64,000 nt of DNA from Chromohalobacter marismortui (GTDB lineage: Bacteria; Pseudomonadota; Gammaproteobacteria; Pseudomonadales; Halomonadaceae), in the NCBI RefSeq assembly GCF_004364315.1, contig NZ_SOBR01000004.1, positions 372,001 to 436,000 on the forward strand, given 5' to 3'. Below are positions 1 through 11,971 of this stretch, in pieces. The translations under genes were made by a program, and so were the position numbers. The notes under the pieces were generated by a model. It worked only from the letters and a program-made list of their open reading frames with translations. It did no database searches and had not been told where the DNA came from. Numbering within the stretch: the stretch's first letter is position 1; each line of letters starts with the position of its first letter.

Positions 1-1
1 C

Positions 2-475
2 GACGCCCTCGCCCTCGACGACCCGCAGACTGCCTACAGTTTTCGTCGCAAGAACTACGTGGCGCGTCACTGGATTCGTGCGGCCGGCTTCTACCCGGAC
101 TCGGTGGTGCGTCTTTACAACCGCACCACCGCCGGCTACCTACCCAAGAAGGCACACTCTTCGGTCGAGGCCCCCAAGATCGAGGCCACTACAGCCCACC
201 TGCGACATTTCACTTACAAGGACATGTCGCACTGGATCCGGCGCATCGATGCGCTCTCCAGCCGAGATGCCTGGGCGATGAAAGAACGCGGTGTACGCCC
301 CTCACGACTGCGTCCGACGCTGCACGCCGTCAACGCGATGCTGCGCAAGCTGATCTTCAAAGGCGGGCTCTGCCAGGGTATGGATGGCATGACAGTCGCC
401 ATGACCACGGCGTTTCATGCCTACATGAAGTACGCCAAGCTCAATGAGCTCTATGAGCTAGAACGCGACGCGTAA
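2..475 (+). CDS. Glycosyltransferase family 2 protein, C-terminal part (partial)
   Basis: The frame is open from the left edge to a TAA at 473-475, so only the last 157 or so codons are present. The visible part has the segment YPDSVVRLYNR followed by a basic and aromatic C-terminal region (HFTYKDMSHWIRRID). This is how the tails of WaaE/KdtX-like LPS-core glycosyltransferases of family GT2 look; the nucleotide-sugar binding N-terminal half lies outside the window. It precedes an OpgB-like envelope enzyme and the heptose genes waaF and hldD, which fits a role in lipopolysaccharide or related glycan assembly at the inner face of the membrane. Donor and acceptor cannot be read from this fragment. 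Confidence 0.6.
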   Translation, partial: DALALDDPQTAYSFRRKNYVARHWIRAAGFYPDSVVRLYNRTTAGYLPKKAHSSVEAPKIEATTAHLRHFTYKDMSHWIRRIDALSSRDAWAMKERGVRPSRLRPTLHAVNAMLRKLIFKGGLCQGMDGMTVAMTTAFHAYMKYAKLNELYELERDA

Positions 476-576
476 ATGACACGCTACGTGGACCAGGAAG
501 GTCCCACGCATTAGACACCGCGTTGCCATACAATTGTCATAATGGCGCATGCCAACGCGATCAAGGACGACCAACG

Positions 577-2148
577 ATGAAGATGCCCACCGTCTCCACA
601 AGATGGTTATCGCTTACTTACATGGGCCTGTGTCTGGGTTATACCTTTGCCACGCTGGCCATCATCAATCACTGGTTCATGCTCCCCGTGGCGGCCTTGT
701 GGGTCGCCATCGCCTGGCGCTTCCGCTGGGGACATCCTCAACAACGCTCGAGCACTAGACGCATCTGGCCGTGGTCACTCATTCCACTGGCGCTGTGGTG
801 GATATACCTATACCTCGATGATAGCTTCGGCAAGCTCGACCTGGGGGCGGTCATCTTTCACTTGCAGGCCGGTATGACCGAGCATGGCGGGCAACGCCGA
901 GTATGGGCGGCATTCGTCTTTACGCTCTGCGGACTGCTCATGCTTGCCGCCGTGACCTACCTGGTGCGCCATGACCATCGCTGGCGGCTATGGGAACGGG
1001 TCGCCGCCATTTTCCTGCTAGCCTTCAATCCGTTGCTGTTCGGCCTATCACAACGCGGGGCCTCGGTCGTCACCGAGGGGCACTGGTTACGCGATCATTA
1101 TCGGTCGCCGGATATCGTGGCTTCCCCGAACACCCGTCCCAACCTCATCTATCTCTATCTGGAAAGCACCGAGCGCACCTACGCCGACCGCGATACGTTC
1201 GGTGACGCCTACGAGGATCTCATCGCGCTGGGTAAGCGCGGCACCGTCTTCGAGGGGCTCAAGCAGTTGGACAATACCGGCTGGACGACCGCGGGCATGG
1301 TCGCCACGCAATGCGGCGTACCGCTGATTCCCGCTGGCTTGATGCATGACAATCAGTTCGAACCACTCGATGCGGTCCTGCCACACACCCAGTGCATGGG
1401 CGATTTACTCAATGCCCAAGGCTATCACCTCACCTATATGGGCGGTGCCAGCACCCGTTTCGCGGGCAAGAAAGTCTTCTACGAGGGACACGGCTTCGAT
1501 ACCGTCCTGGGGCGCGACGAACTGGAGGATGACGTCACACCGCCGGGCTATCTCAATGATTGGGGGCTTTATGACGACACCCTGCTCAACATGGCCACCG
1601 AGCGCATCCGCAAACTCGCCGAGGATGACAATCATCAGCCCTACGCCATGTTCGCACTGACGCTGGCTGCGCACCCGCCCTTTGGCAATCCGTCGCAGTC
1701 GTGCCGGGACAACCAGGGAAAGTTCGATGGGGTCGACATTCTGTATTCGGTGAAATGCACCGGCTGGCTGGTACGCCGTTTCCTGAAACGGCTCGACCGC
1801 GAGGGCTTGCTCGACAACACCTTGGTCGTGATCTCCAGCGACCATCTGAGCATGAAGAATTCAGAATGGCCGCAGCTGGTCGACGCCAAACGCGAAAACA
1901 CCTTCATGATGCTCGGTAAGGGCATTCCCGCCGCGGAACGCATCCAACGCCGGGCATCGATGGTCGATGTCTATCCGACGGTACTCGAGGCCATGGGGTT
2001 TAAGCTGGATTCACGCGCTGCCGGGCTGGGGCGTTCGCTCTTCGCCGAGGCCCCCACGTTGGTCGAAAAATACGGCCTGGAGACCATCAACGATTACATG
2101 GCGCAAGAGGACGCGCTGCAATCCTATATGTGGAAAGGCGTCAATTGA
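577..2148 (+). CDS. OpgB/MdoB-like phosphoglycerol transferase (sulfatase-fold membrane enzyme)
   Basis: 523 residues. I start at the ATG at 577, with an AAGGA-type ribosome site just upstream, rather than at an in-frame start 54 bases earlier. The N-terminal 150 residues hold several hydrophobic segments; the rest is a periplasmic alkaline-phosphatase/sulfatase-fold domain. The segments IYLYLESTERTY, LDNTGWTTAGMVATQCG and, later, VISSDHLSMKN match the metal-binding and nucleophile regions of OpgB-type enzymes, the Thr of WTTAGM being the likely nucleophile. The family transfers phosphoglycerol from phosphatidylglycerol to periplasmic glucans; related enzymes transfer phosphoethanolamine to LPS, so the exact substrate is uncertain. 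Its stop overlaps the 3' end of the convergent waaF by 8 bases. Confidence 0.7.
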   Translation: MKMPTVSTRWLSLTYMGLCLGYTFATLAIINHWFMLPVAALWVAIAWRFRWGHPQQRSSTRRIWPWSLIPLALWWIYLYLDDSFGKLDLGAVIFHLQAGMTEHGGQRRVWAAFVFTLCGLLMLAAVTYLVRHDHRWRLWERVAAIFLLAFNPLLFGLSQRGASVVTEGHWLRDHYRSPDIVASPNTRPNLIYLYLESTERTYADRDTFGDAYEDLIALGKRGTVFEGLKQLDNTGWTTAGMVATQCGVPLIPAGLMHDNQFEPLDAVLPHTQCMGDLLNAQGYHLTYMGGASTRFAGKKVFYEGHGFDTVLGRDELEDDVTPPGYLNDWGLYDDTLLNMATERIRKLAEDDNHQPYAMFALTLAAHPPFGNPSQSCRDNQGKFDGVDILYSVKCTGWLVRRFLKRLDREGLLDNTLVVISSDHLSMKNSEWPQLVDAKRENTFMMLGKGIPAAERIQRRASMVDVYPTVLEAMGFKLDSRAAGLGRSLFAEAPTLVEKYGLETINDYMAQEDALQSYMWKGVN

Positions 2149-3172
2149 GCGCCGCATGACGGATCGCCGCCAACAAGCGTGCCGGCTCGAGATGACGCAG
2201 GCAGTTGGTATGCCCCAAGGGGCATTCGCGGGCGAAGCAGGGCGAGCAGGACAAATTGAGATCGTGGATCTCGGCGTTCTCGGTCAGCGGCGGCGTATAG
2301 GCCGGCGAGGACGAGCCGTAAATGGCCTGCACGCGCGTACCCACCGCTGCCGCCACATGCATCAGCCCCGAATCGTTGGTGACCACTTGCTGGCAGTCGG
2401 CGAGCAGGTCCACCACTTCGGTGAGCTTGGTACGCCCGCAGAGGTTATGTACGCCAGACAGCCCCTGGCTGATCGTATCGCCTGCGTCGGCGTCCTTGGG
2501 GCCGCCCATCACCCGTACCTCGAAGCCCTCGGCCACCAGGCGTTCCGCCAACGTACGAAAATGCGCCAACGGCCATTGTTTCGCCGGCCCGTATTCGGCC
2601 CCCGGCATCATGCCGATGGCAGGACGCGCCGAGAGCCCTAAGGTCTCGCGCAGACGCTGCTGTTTGTCGGCATCCACCTCGAGGCGCGGTGCGGGTATCG
2701 CAAAGTCCCCATCCTGGGCCTCGTCCTCGGGCAAGCCCAACGCAACAAACCGCTTCACGGTTTGATCCAGCACGCGCTTGTCGAGCTGACGGCGGGCGTT
2801 GAGAAGCCAATAGCGCTGCTCGCCGTGGAAACCCACGCGCTCGGGTATCCGGGCCAGGAAAGGCACCAGGGCCGATTTCCAGGAACGCGGCAGCACGATC
2901 GCCCGATCGAAGCGGCCCTTGAGCGTACGCGCCGCGTCTCGCCGTGTGGCCCAGCCGAATTCGCCATGCTTGACGTCCAGCGCGATGGTTTCATCGACCT
3001 CGGGCATCCGCGCCAGGATCGACAGTGACCAACCCGGGGCCAGCACCCCGATATAGGCCTCGGGGTGATGCGCCTTGAGCGTCATGAACAGGCTCTGGGC
3101 CATGACCATGTCGCCGACCCACGAGGGGCCGACGACGAGCAGGCGCGGGGAGGTGGCGGTATCGTCAGCCAT
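2141..3172 (-). CDS. waaF: ADP-heptose--LPS heptosyltransferase II
   Basis: 343 residues, the usual length for this GT9 enzyme, which adds the second L-glycero-D-manno-heptose to the inner core of LPS on the cytoplasmic side of the membrane. The N-terminus reads [18 protein letters not shown], the typical acceptor-side start of WaaF. The C-terminal half has [13 protein letters not shown] and [13 protein letters not shown], the ADP-heptose binding region. Cys-rich [18 protein letters not shown] near the end is common in WaaF. It starts 8 bases inside the end of hldD, so the two are translationally coupled: HldD makes the sugar nucleotide that WaaF uses. Confidence 0.93.
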   Translation of the reverse strand: MADDTATSPRLLVVGPSWVGDMVMAQSLFMTLKAHHPEAYIGVLAPGWSLSILARMPEVDETIALDVKHGEFGWATRRDAARTLKGRFDRAIVLPRSWKSALVPFLARIPERVGFHGEQRYWLLNARRQLDKRVLDQTVKRFVALGLPEDEAQDGDFAIPAPRLEVDADKQQRLRETLGLSARPAIGMMPGAEYGPAKQWPLAHFRTLAERLVAEGFEVRVMGGPKDADAGDTISQGLSGVHNLCGRTKLTEVVDLLADCQQVVTNDSGLMHVAAAVGTRVQAIYGSSSPAYTPPLTENAEIHDLNLSCSPCFARECPLGHTNCLRHLEPARLLAAIRHAALN

Positions 3173-4121
3173 TCAACCAATCCAGGTAGGCACTGACGCC
3201 TTCACGAACCGTCTTGAATTCCGCCTTGTAACCCGCCTCGCGCAGCCGCGCGATGTCCGCGCGGGTATAGCTCTGGTAGCGCCCTTTCAATTCGTCGGGA
3301 AAGTCGATGTAGTCGATCTTGCCGGTGGCGTAGTAATCGATCACCGTCTCGGCGATGGCCTTGAACGGCTCGGCACGGCCGGTGCCCAGGTTGAAGATGC
3401 CCGAGACATCGGGGTTATCGAGGCACCACAAGTTCACGTCCACGACATCGCCGACATAAATGAAATCGCGACTTTGCATGCCGGCTTCATAACCTTCCCA
3501 GGCACCGAACAGTTTAGGATTCTCGCCGCGCGTCACCTGATTGTGATGGTGGTAGGCGACGCTGGCCATCTTGCCCTTGTGCTGCTCGCGCGGGCCATAG
3601 ACGTTGAAGTAGCGGAACCCCACCACCTGAGCGTCGAACGACTCCCAGTGGACGCGCACGTACTGGTCGAACAGCAGCTTGGAGTAGCCGTAGACGTTGA
3701 GCGGCTTCTCGTGCTCCGGCGCTTCCACGAACACCTCGCTGCCGCCATAGGTGGCCGCCGACGACGCATACAGAAAGGGAATGCGTTTATGCTGGCAGAA
3801 GTGCAGCAGCACCTTGGAATACTCGAAGTTGTTCTCGAGCATGAACTTGCCGTCCCACTCGGTGGTATCCGAACAGGCTCCTTCGTGGAAGATGGCCTCG
3901 ATCGGCGGCAAGGCGCTCGGCTCGCCGCGCAGCTCGGCCTTCACGCGCGCCAGGAAGTCATCCTTGTCGAGGTAGTCCCCCAGCGTACAGTCGGCGAGAT
4001 TGACGAACTTGGTGCCGTCGGAGAGGTCGTCGACCACGAGCACATCCTCGTGGCCGCGTGCATTGAGAGCTTTCACTAGATTGGCGCCGATGAAACCGGC
4101 ACCGCCCGTCACTACGATCAT
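3165..4121 (-). CDS. hldD: ADP-L-glycero-D-manno-heptose 6-epimerase
   Basis: 318 residues from the ATG at 4121, which has GAAGGA about 9 bases upstream; an in-frame start 30 bases earlier lacks a good site and adds residues before the Rossmann strand. [10 protein letters not shown] at residues 6-15 is the NADP-binding loop and YGYSK near residue 140 is the catalytic YxxxK of extended SDR enzymes. The enzyme inverts C6 of ADP-D-glycero-D-manno-heptose, the last step in making the WaaF donor. The gene shares 8 bases with waaF. The companion phosphatase gmhB lies 3.5 kb away and hldE is not in the window, so the pathway is split. Confidence 0.95.
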   Translation of the reverse strand: MIVVTGGAGFIGANLVKALNARGHEDVLVVDDLSDGTKFVNLADCTLGDYLDKDDFLARVKAELRGEPSALPPIEAIFHEGACSDTTEWDGKFMLENNFEYSKVLLHFCQHKRIPFLYASSAATYGGSEVFVEAPEHEKPLNVYGYSKLLFDQYVRVHWESFDAQVVGFRYFNVYGPREQHKGKMASVAYHHHNQVTRGENPKLFGAWEGYEAGMQSRDFIYVGDVVDVNLWCLDNPDVSGIFNLGTGRAEPFKAIAETVIDYYATGKIDYIDFPDELKGRYQSYTRADIARLREAGYKAEFKTVREGVSAYLDWLNG

Positions 4122-4248
4122 GTCGTCGATTCCTTCAAGTCGTGCACCCACGCGGAACGCGTGCTTTTCGTCACGGTGCCTATAACCGATTAACCGCTAA
4201 TTGTATACTTGGCAGTTCGTGAATTCATGGGCCAACGGTACTTCACCA

Positions 4249-5205
<957 letters not shown>

Positions 5206-5207
5206 GC

Positions 5208-7274
5208 ATGGCATCCAACACCCTACTGGTCGAACTCGGCGTCGAGGAGCTTCCGCCAGGCGCCATCGAATCCCTCGCCAACGCCTTGCGCGACGGTATC
5301 GTCGATCGTCTCGCCGAGGCTGAGGTTCCTTTCGCCGCGGCGCACGCTCATGCCACCCCCCGTCGTTTGGCGGTCAGCATCGAGGCACTCGGCGACAAGC
5401 AGCCGGATCGCGAGATCGAGCGTCGCGGCCCCGCCCTCGCGGCCGCCTTCAAGGACGATGAACCCACCAAGGCGGCGGAAGGCTTCGCGCGCTCCTGTGG
5501 TGTCGAGGTCGCGGACTTGATTCACCTGGAGACCGACAAGGGCACCTGGCTCGGTTATCGCTATCAGGAACCCGGGGAAGCGACCACGGCGTTGCTGCCG
5601 GCCATTCTCGAGCGTGCCGTCAACGCGCTTCCGGTCCCCAAGAACATGCGCTGGGGCGCCTCACGACTCGAATTTTCACGCCCCGTACACTGGCTGGTCG
5701 TCCTCTACGGCCAAGACGTGGTACCTGCCGACGTACTCGGCCTCGAGGCCGGCCGTACCACCCGGGGTCATCGCTTTCATGCGCCACAGGGCATCGAGCT
5801 GGCACATGCCGACGACTACCTGGACGTCTTGGAAAACGCCTTCGTATTGGCCGATAACGACCGCCGGCGCGAGCGTATCCGCGAGCAAGTGCTTGCCGAG
5901 GCCGAAGTCAACGACGCCGCGGCCGTCATCGACGAGGACCTGCTCGACGAGGTCAACGGCCTGGTCGAATGGCCCGTGGCGCTTACCGGCAGCTTCGACG
6001 AACGCTTCCTCGAGGTGCCCGCCGAGTGCTTGATCTCGTCGATGAAAGCCAACCAGAAGTACTTCCATCTGCTCGACGCCGAGGGAAAACTCAAGCCGGC
6101 CTTCATCACCGTCTCCAACATCGAAAGTCGCGATCCACAGCAGGTCATCGAGGGCAACGAGAAAGTCATCCGCCCACGCCTGGCCGATGCCGCTTTCTTC
6201 TACGATACCGACCGCAAGCAGACATTGGCCTCGCGACGCGATGCACTGGATAACGTGGTCTTCCAGAAGTTGCTGGGTACGCTGGGCGACAAGGCGAAGC
6301 GTATCGAAGCCATCAGCGCGTTCATCGCCGGGCAGATCGGCGGCGACGTCGCCCATGCAACGCGTGCCGCACAACTCGCCAAGTGCGATCTGGTCACCGA
6401 AATGGTGCTGGAATTCCCTGAACTCCAGGGCATCATGGGCACCTACTACGCCCGCCAGGACGGCGAACCGGAAGAGGTCGCGCAAGCACTTCACGAGCAG
6501 TACCTGCCGCGTTTTGCCAGCGACGACGTGCCCACGACACAGGCCGGTCTGACCCTGGCCCTGGCCGATCGGCTCGACACACTGACAGGCATCTTCGGGA
6601 TCGGCCAGCGCCCCACGGGCACCAAGGACCCCTTCGCCCTGCGTCGCGCCGCCATCGGCGTTCTCAACATCCTGATCAAGGGTGAGCTCGATCTCGACTT
6701 GCGTGAACTGCTCGAGCATGCCGCCGCCCAGCATGGCGAACTTCCCAAGGCCGGAGGCCTCATCGACGATACGCTCGAGTACATGCTCGATCGCTTTCGT
6801 GCCTGGACCCAGGATGAAGGCGTTGCCGTCGAGGTCTATCTGGCGGTACGCGCGCGTCCGGTCACACGGCCGCTCGATTTCGCGCGCCGGGTACGAGCCG
6901 TGCATGCCTTCAGTCAGCGGGAAGAAGCCGCAGCCTTGGCGGCAGCCAACAAGCGCGTCTCGAATATCCTCGCCAAGCAGCAGCACGATGGCGCTACCGC
7001 CGTGGATACCGCTTTGCTTCAAGCCGACGCCGAGAGGACGCTGAGCAAGGCGCTCGAACAGTGTCATCAGGCGGTACGTCCGCTGCTCGATGCTGCACGC
7101 TACAGCGAAGCACTGGATGTACTGGCCCAGTTGCGTGGTCCCGTCGATGCCTTCTTCGACGAGGTGATGGTCATGGCCGAGGACGATGCCGTGCGTCGTA
7201 ACCGACTTGCCTTGCTGGCTAATCTTCAGGCCCTCTTTCTGGAAGTCGCGGATATCGCCCAGCTGCAGCAATAA
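5208..7274 (+). CDS. glyS: Glycine--tRNA ligase, beta subunit
   Basis: 688 residues, the family length. The start NTLLVELGVEELPPGAI is the classical GlyS N-terminus, followed by the B3/B4-like and HD-like regions (ISSMKANQKYFHLLD; VTEMVLEFPELQGIMGTYYAR) and a C-terminal DALR-type anticodon-binding helical domain. The beta subunit recognises tRNA-Gly and is needed for aminoacylation by GlyQ. A strong hairpin terminator follows at once, ending the glyQS transcript. A 534-residue open frame on the opposite strand is a shadow of this gene. Confidence 0.97.
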   Translation: MASNTLLVELGVEELPPGAIESLANALRDGIVDRLAEAEVPFAAAHAHATPRRLAVSIEALGDKQPDREIERRGPALAAAFKDDEPTKAAEGFARSCGVEVADLIHLETDKGTWLGYRYQEPGEATTALLPAILERAVNALPVPKNMRWGASRLEFSRPVHWLVVLYGQDVVPADVLGLEAGRTTRGHRFHAPQGIELAHADDYLDVLENAFVLADNDRRRERIREQVLAEAEVNDAAAVIDEDLLDEVNGLVEWPVALTGSFDERFLEVPAECLISSMKANQKYFHLLDAEGKLKPAFITVSNIESRDPQQVIEGNEKVIRPRLADAAFFYDTDRKQTLASRRDALDNVVFQKLLGTLGDKAKRIEAISAFIAGQIGGDVAHATRAAQLAKCDLVTEMVLEFPELQGIMGTYYARQDGEPEEVAQALHEQYLPRFASDDVPTTQAGLTLALADRLDTLTGIFGIGQRPTGTKDPFALRRAAIGVLNILIKGELDLDLRELLEHAAAQHGELPKAGGLIDDTLEYMLDRFRAWTQDEGVAVEVYLAVRARPVTRPLDFARRVRAVHAFSQREEAAALAAANKRVSNILAKQQHDGATAVDTALLQADAERTLSKALEQCHQAVRPLLDAARYSEALDVLAQLRGPVDAFFDEVMVMAEDDAVRRNRLALLANLQALFLEVADIAQLQQ

Positions 7275-7294
7275 GGACACACGTGCTGGTCAAA

Positions 7295-7321
7295 GGGTGG
7301 CCCTAACGGCCACCCTTTTTT
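7295..7321 (+). terminator. Rho-independent terminator of glyQS
   Basis: A perfect 8-bp stem (7295-7302 with 7308-7315, GGGTGGCC/GGCCACCC), a 5-base loop and six T residues (7316-7321), 20 bases after the glyS stop. The last T is also the first base of a parS site. Confidence 0.92.
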
Positions 7322-7336
7322 GTTTCACGTGGAACA
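7321..7336. promoter_or_regulatory. parS: parS site 1
   Basis: TGTTTCACGTGGAACA, the 16-bp chromosomal ParB-binding sequence with a single asymmetric position. It abuts the glyS terminator and is the first of six sites within 4.1 kb; parB itself is at 41.9 kb. Confidence 0.95.
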
Positions 7337-7418
7337 TGACTACCGGCATGTTGCCTTTACCACTGAATCAACCTGACCCTCACCCGCCTGCTTCCCGCTT
7401 CTGAGCATCAACTGACAG

Positions 7419-7434
7419 TGTTTCACGTGGAACA
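7419..7434. promoter_or_regulatory. parS: parS site 2
   Basis: TGTTTCACGTGGAACA, identical to site 1 and 98 bases away, in the non-coding stretch between glyS and gmhB. Confidence 0.95.
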
Positions 7435-7464
7435 CAGCATCCCTGACTTGGCGCCGAACGCTTC

Positions 7465-7519
7465 CTCTTCCCTCTTCCCTCTTCCCTCTTCCCTCTTCCC
7501 TCTTCCCTCTTCCCTCTTC
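7465..7519. repeat. 7-bp tandem repeat, unit CTCTTCC
   Basis: Seven exact copies of CTCTTCC (7465-7513) and an eighth partial copy. It is a pure pyrimidine tract on this strand, between parS sites 2 and 3, and runs straight into a second heptamer repeat. It lies in non-coding DNA. Confidence 0.95.
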
Positions 7520-7566
7520 AGCTCGTAGCTCGTAGCTCGTAGCTCGTAGCTCGTAGCTCGTAGCTC
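7520..7566. repeat. 7-bp tandem repeat, unit AGCTCGT
   Basis: Six exact copies of AGCTCGT plus AGCTC. The unit length equals that of the adjoining CTCTTCC array, so the two form one 100-base block with 7-base periodicity that ends 7 bases before the perfect parS site 3. The rest of the 358-base gap between glyS and gmhB holds the terminator and parS sites; I see no gene in it. Confidence 0.95.
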
Positions 7567-7572
7567 AAGGAT

Positions 7573-7588
7573 TGTTTCACGTGAAACA
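7573..7588. promoter_or_regulatory. parS: parS site 3 (perfect palindrome)
   Basis: TGTTTCACGTGAAACA, a fully symmetric 16-bp parS, 45 bases upstream of the gmhB start and just after the heptamer repeats. Confidence 0.97.
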
Positions 7589-7632
7589 CGACCCTACACT
7601 GCTGTACTCGACTGTCTGCAACCGGAGCACTT

Positions 7633-8211
7633 GTGCCCTCATCTCCCAAACTCGTGATTCTCGACCGAGACGGTGTCATCAACCGGGATTCCGATGACTA
7701 TGTGAAATCGCTCGATGAATTGCTTCCCTACCCTCAGGCCATAGAGGCCATCGCACGCCTATCACAAGCCGGCTGGACAGTGGCGATTGCCACCAATCAA
7801 TCCGGCATTGCACGTGGTTATTACGGCGTAGACACCCTCGATGCGATGCATGCCTCGATACAAGCACTGGTGAACGCTGCTGGCGGCAAAATCGACCACA
7901 TTGCCTATTGTCCGCATGGGCCGGACGATGGCTGCTCGTGCCGCAAGCCTTTGCCAGGGCTGTTGGAGCGCATACGCGATGCGCTCGGACTAGAAACGCT
8001 TGAAGGTAGCTGGATGGTGGGTGATAGCCTGCGCGACCTACAGGCCGGCGACGCCGCGCGCTGTCAAAGCGCCCTGGTGCGTACAGGCAAGGGAAAGCGC
8101 ACCGAGCTAACGGGCACAGGCCTCGATGACGCATGCATCTTTGATGACCTTGCCGCCTTCACCGACTGGCTTCTCTCGTGCGAGAAAACAGCTTCTTGCC
8201 CGTTACACTGA
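7633..8211 (+). CDS. gmhB: D-glycero-beta-D-manno-heptose-1,7-bisphosphate 7-phosphatase
   Basis: 192 residues from a GTG start with GGAG 7 bases upstream. HAD-superfamily motif LDRDGVIN places the nucleophile and acid/base at Asp11 and Asp13; ATNQSGIARGYY follows as motif II, and Cys93-x-His95 with Cys101-x-Cys103 forms the zinc site typical of GmhB. It removes the 7-phosphate from heptose bisphosphate in the cytoplasm, upstream of HldD in ADP-heptose synthesis. It sits alone among parS sites, separate from hldD and waaF. A bidirectional hairpin separates it from the convergent gyrB. Confidence 0.93.
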   Translation: MPSSPKLVILDRDGVINRDSDDYVKSLDELLPYPQAIEAIARLSQAGWTVAIATNQSGIARGYYGVDTLDAMHASIQALVNAAGGKIDHIAYCPHGPDDGCSCRKPLPGLLERIRDALGLETLEGSWMVGDSLRDLQAGDAARCQSALVRTGKGKRTELTGTGLDDACIFDDLAAFTDWLLSCEKTASCPLH

Positions 8212-8232
8212 GACGGTCCCCGCTCTGTCCAC

Positions 8233-8275
8233 AAAAAAGCTGGCAACGTCGTGTGACGTTGCCAGCTTCTTTCTT
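8233..8275. terminator. Bidirectional terminator between gmhB and gyrB
   Basis: A 14-bp perfect stem (8237-8250 with 8255-8268), GTGT loop, with an A-tract on the left and a T-rich flank on the right, so it can stop transcription in both directions between two convergent genes. Confidence 0.9.
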
Positions 8276-8303
8276 ACCAGACTTCGGGGCACTTCACCGC
8301 AGA

Positions 8304-8319
8304 TGTTTCACGTGGAACA
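8304..8319. promoter_or_regulatory. parS: parS site 4
   Basis: TGTTTCACGTGGAACA in the gap between the gmhB/gyrB terminator and the end of gyrB. Confidence 0.95.
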
Positions 8320-8339
8320 TCATCTATCCGGCATCTCCA

Positions 8340-10760
<2,421 letters not shown>

Positions 10761-10776
10761 CTACTCCGTCGTGAAG

Positions 10777-11862
10777 TCATTCCGTGAGCAGTCGCCCGTG
10801 TTCCACGTGAAACATCGCGACATCCGTTTCCGACTGCCATGAATTCGCGAGCGCCTCGCGCTCGACACCGGTAATAAAGACCTGGCAGTGCAAGCGCGCC
10901 AGCCAATGACAAAAGATCCGCCGATGCGATACATCCAGCTCGGCAGCCAAGTCATCGATCAAGTACACGCAGGTACGCCCCGTCAGTTCTGCCAGCAAGT
11001 GCCCTTGGGCCAATTTCAGCGCACTCACCACCAACTTTTGCTGTCCACGGGACAGCTCTTCCACGGCAGCACGCTTGCCGATGCGCAAACGCAAGTCGGC
11101 TCGCTGCGGTCCTTGCTGGGTAAAGCCCATTTGCCGGTCGGTATCCCGACCGTTTTCGAGCACATCCAGTAAATCGCGCTGCTTGTCCCATCCGCGGTGA
11201 TAGCGAAGCGACAGGCCGGAAAGCGGCAACAGCTCATGCAATGTAGCTTCGAATGCCTTGGCGAATTGCGCCATGTAGTCGCTGCGCAGGAGATCGAGCA
11301 GTTCGCTCCAGTGCGCCAACTCTTGCTCCCAGACACGCATCGATCGTAGGTCAATTCTATCATGCCTGAGCAGCGCATTCCGATGTTTCAGAGCACGACG
11401 CACCCGACGCCACGCTTCGAAAAACTCGTGTTTCACGTGAAACACACCCCAATCCAAGAACTCGCGCCGAGCCGCAGGCGACCCTTCGAGAAGGCGAAAT
11501 GCATCGGGGTTGATCAACTGCAAGGGAAGCGTTTCGGCCAATTGTGCCACGCGGATACCACGTTCGCCGTCACGACGAATTTCCAGCTCGGCGGCATCCC
11601 GCGCACGTCGGACGCCCAAGGACACCGGCGGATCACCCGACAGTCGGCCATGCAAGGTTACGGCATCGGCATCGTGCGCAATCGCGTGTTTTAGCTTCTG
11701 CGTACGAAACGAGCGTGCCATGCCCAAGATATGAATGCCTTCCAGTAGGCTGGTCTTGCCACTACCGTTGGCCCCGGTGACGAGATTGATCCCCGGGGCA
11801 GGACGCATATCGAATGCCGCCAGATTACGCAGGCCTAGGAAGTTGAGTCGTTCGAGGGACAT
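10777..11862 (-). CDS. recF: DNA replication and repair protein RecF
   Basis: 361 residues from the ATG at 11862, whose product starts MSLERLNFLGLRNL as RecF proteins do. A GTG at 11883 has a better GAGG ribosome site and would add seven residues, so the start is not settled. Walker A is GANGSGKTS (about residue 30) and the ABC-type signature and Walker B are near the C-terminus (ELSRGQQKL; VYLIDDLAAELD). RecF helps load RecA at single-strand gaps. Two parS sites lie inside the gene and are read in the same frame as FHVKH and FHVEH. Confidence 0.95.
   Translation of the reverse strand: MSLERLNFLGLRNLAAFDMRPAPGINLVTGANGSGKTSLLEGIHILGMARSFRTQKLKHAIAHDADAVTLHGRLSGDPPVSLGVRRARDAAELEIRRDGERGIRVAQLAETLPLQLINPDAFRLLEGSPAARREFLDWGVFHVKHEFFEAWRRVRRALKHRNALLRHDRIDLRSMRVWEQELAHWSELLDLLRSDYMAQFAKAFEATLHELLPLSGLSLRYHRGWDKQRDLLDVLENGRDTDRQMGFTQQGPQRADLRLRIGKRAAVEELSRGQQKLVVSALKLAQGHLLAELTGRTCVYLIDDLAAELDVSHRRIFCHWLARLHCQVFITGVEREALANSWQSETDVAMFHVEHGRLLTE
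10799..10814. promoter_or_regulatory. parS: parS site 5, inside the 3' end of recF
   Basis: TGTTCCACGTGAAACA. On the coding strand of recF it encodes FHVEH eight codons before the end of the protein. Confidence 0.93.
11429..11444. promoter_or_regulatory. parS: parS site 6, inside recF (perfect palindrome)
   Basis: TGTTTCACGTGAAACA, fully symmetric, encoding FHVKH in the middle of RecF. It is the site nearest to oriC, about 3.2 kb from the DnaA boxes. Confidence 0.95.
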
Positions 11863-11971
11863 AAAGAGGGTCAGGGGCAGCACGCTGCCTCAAGTGCGAT
11901 TGACGATGCCGGTACGAACCGGCTCTCACACTCGAGGCATGCAGGAGTGAGAAAGTGGCGCAGGCAGGTGC

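Noticed and set aside
476-576. Hairpin near 488-507 as a terminator
   Set aside because: Stem has a bulge and no T-run follows.
3075-4079. 334-codon plus-strand frame opposite waaF and hldD
   Set aside because: Antisense shadow of hldD.
5676-7280. 534-codon minus-strand frame opposite glyS
   Set aside because: Shadow of glyS; no ribosome site or recognisable motif.
7465-7566. CRISPR array
   Set aside because: Units are 7 bases with no spacers; simple tandem repeats.
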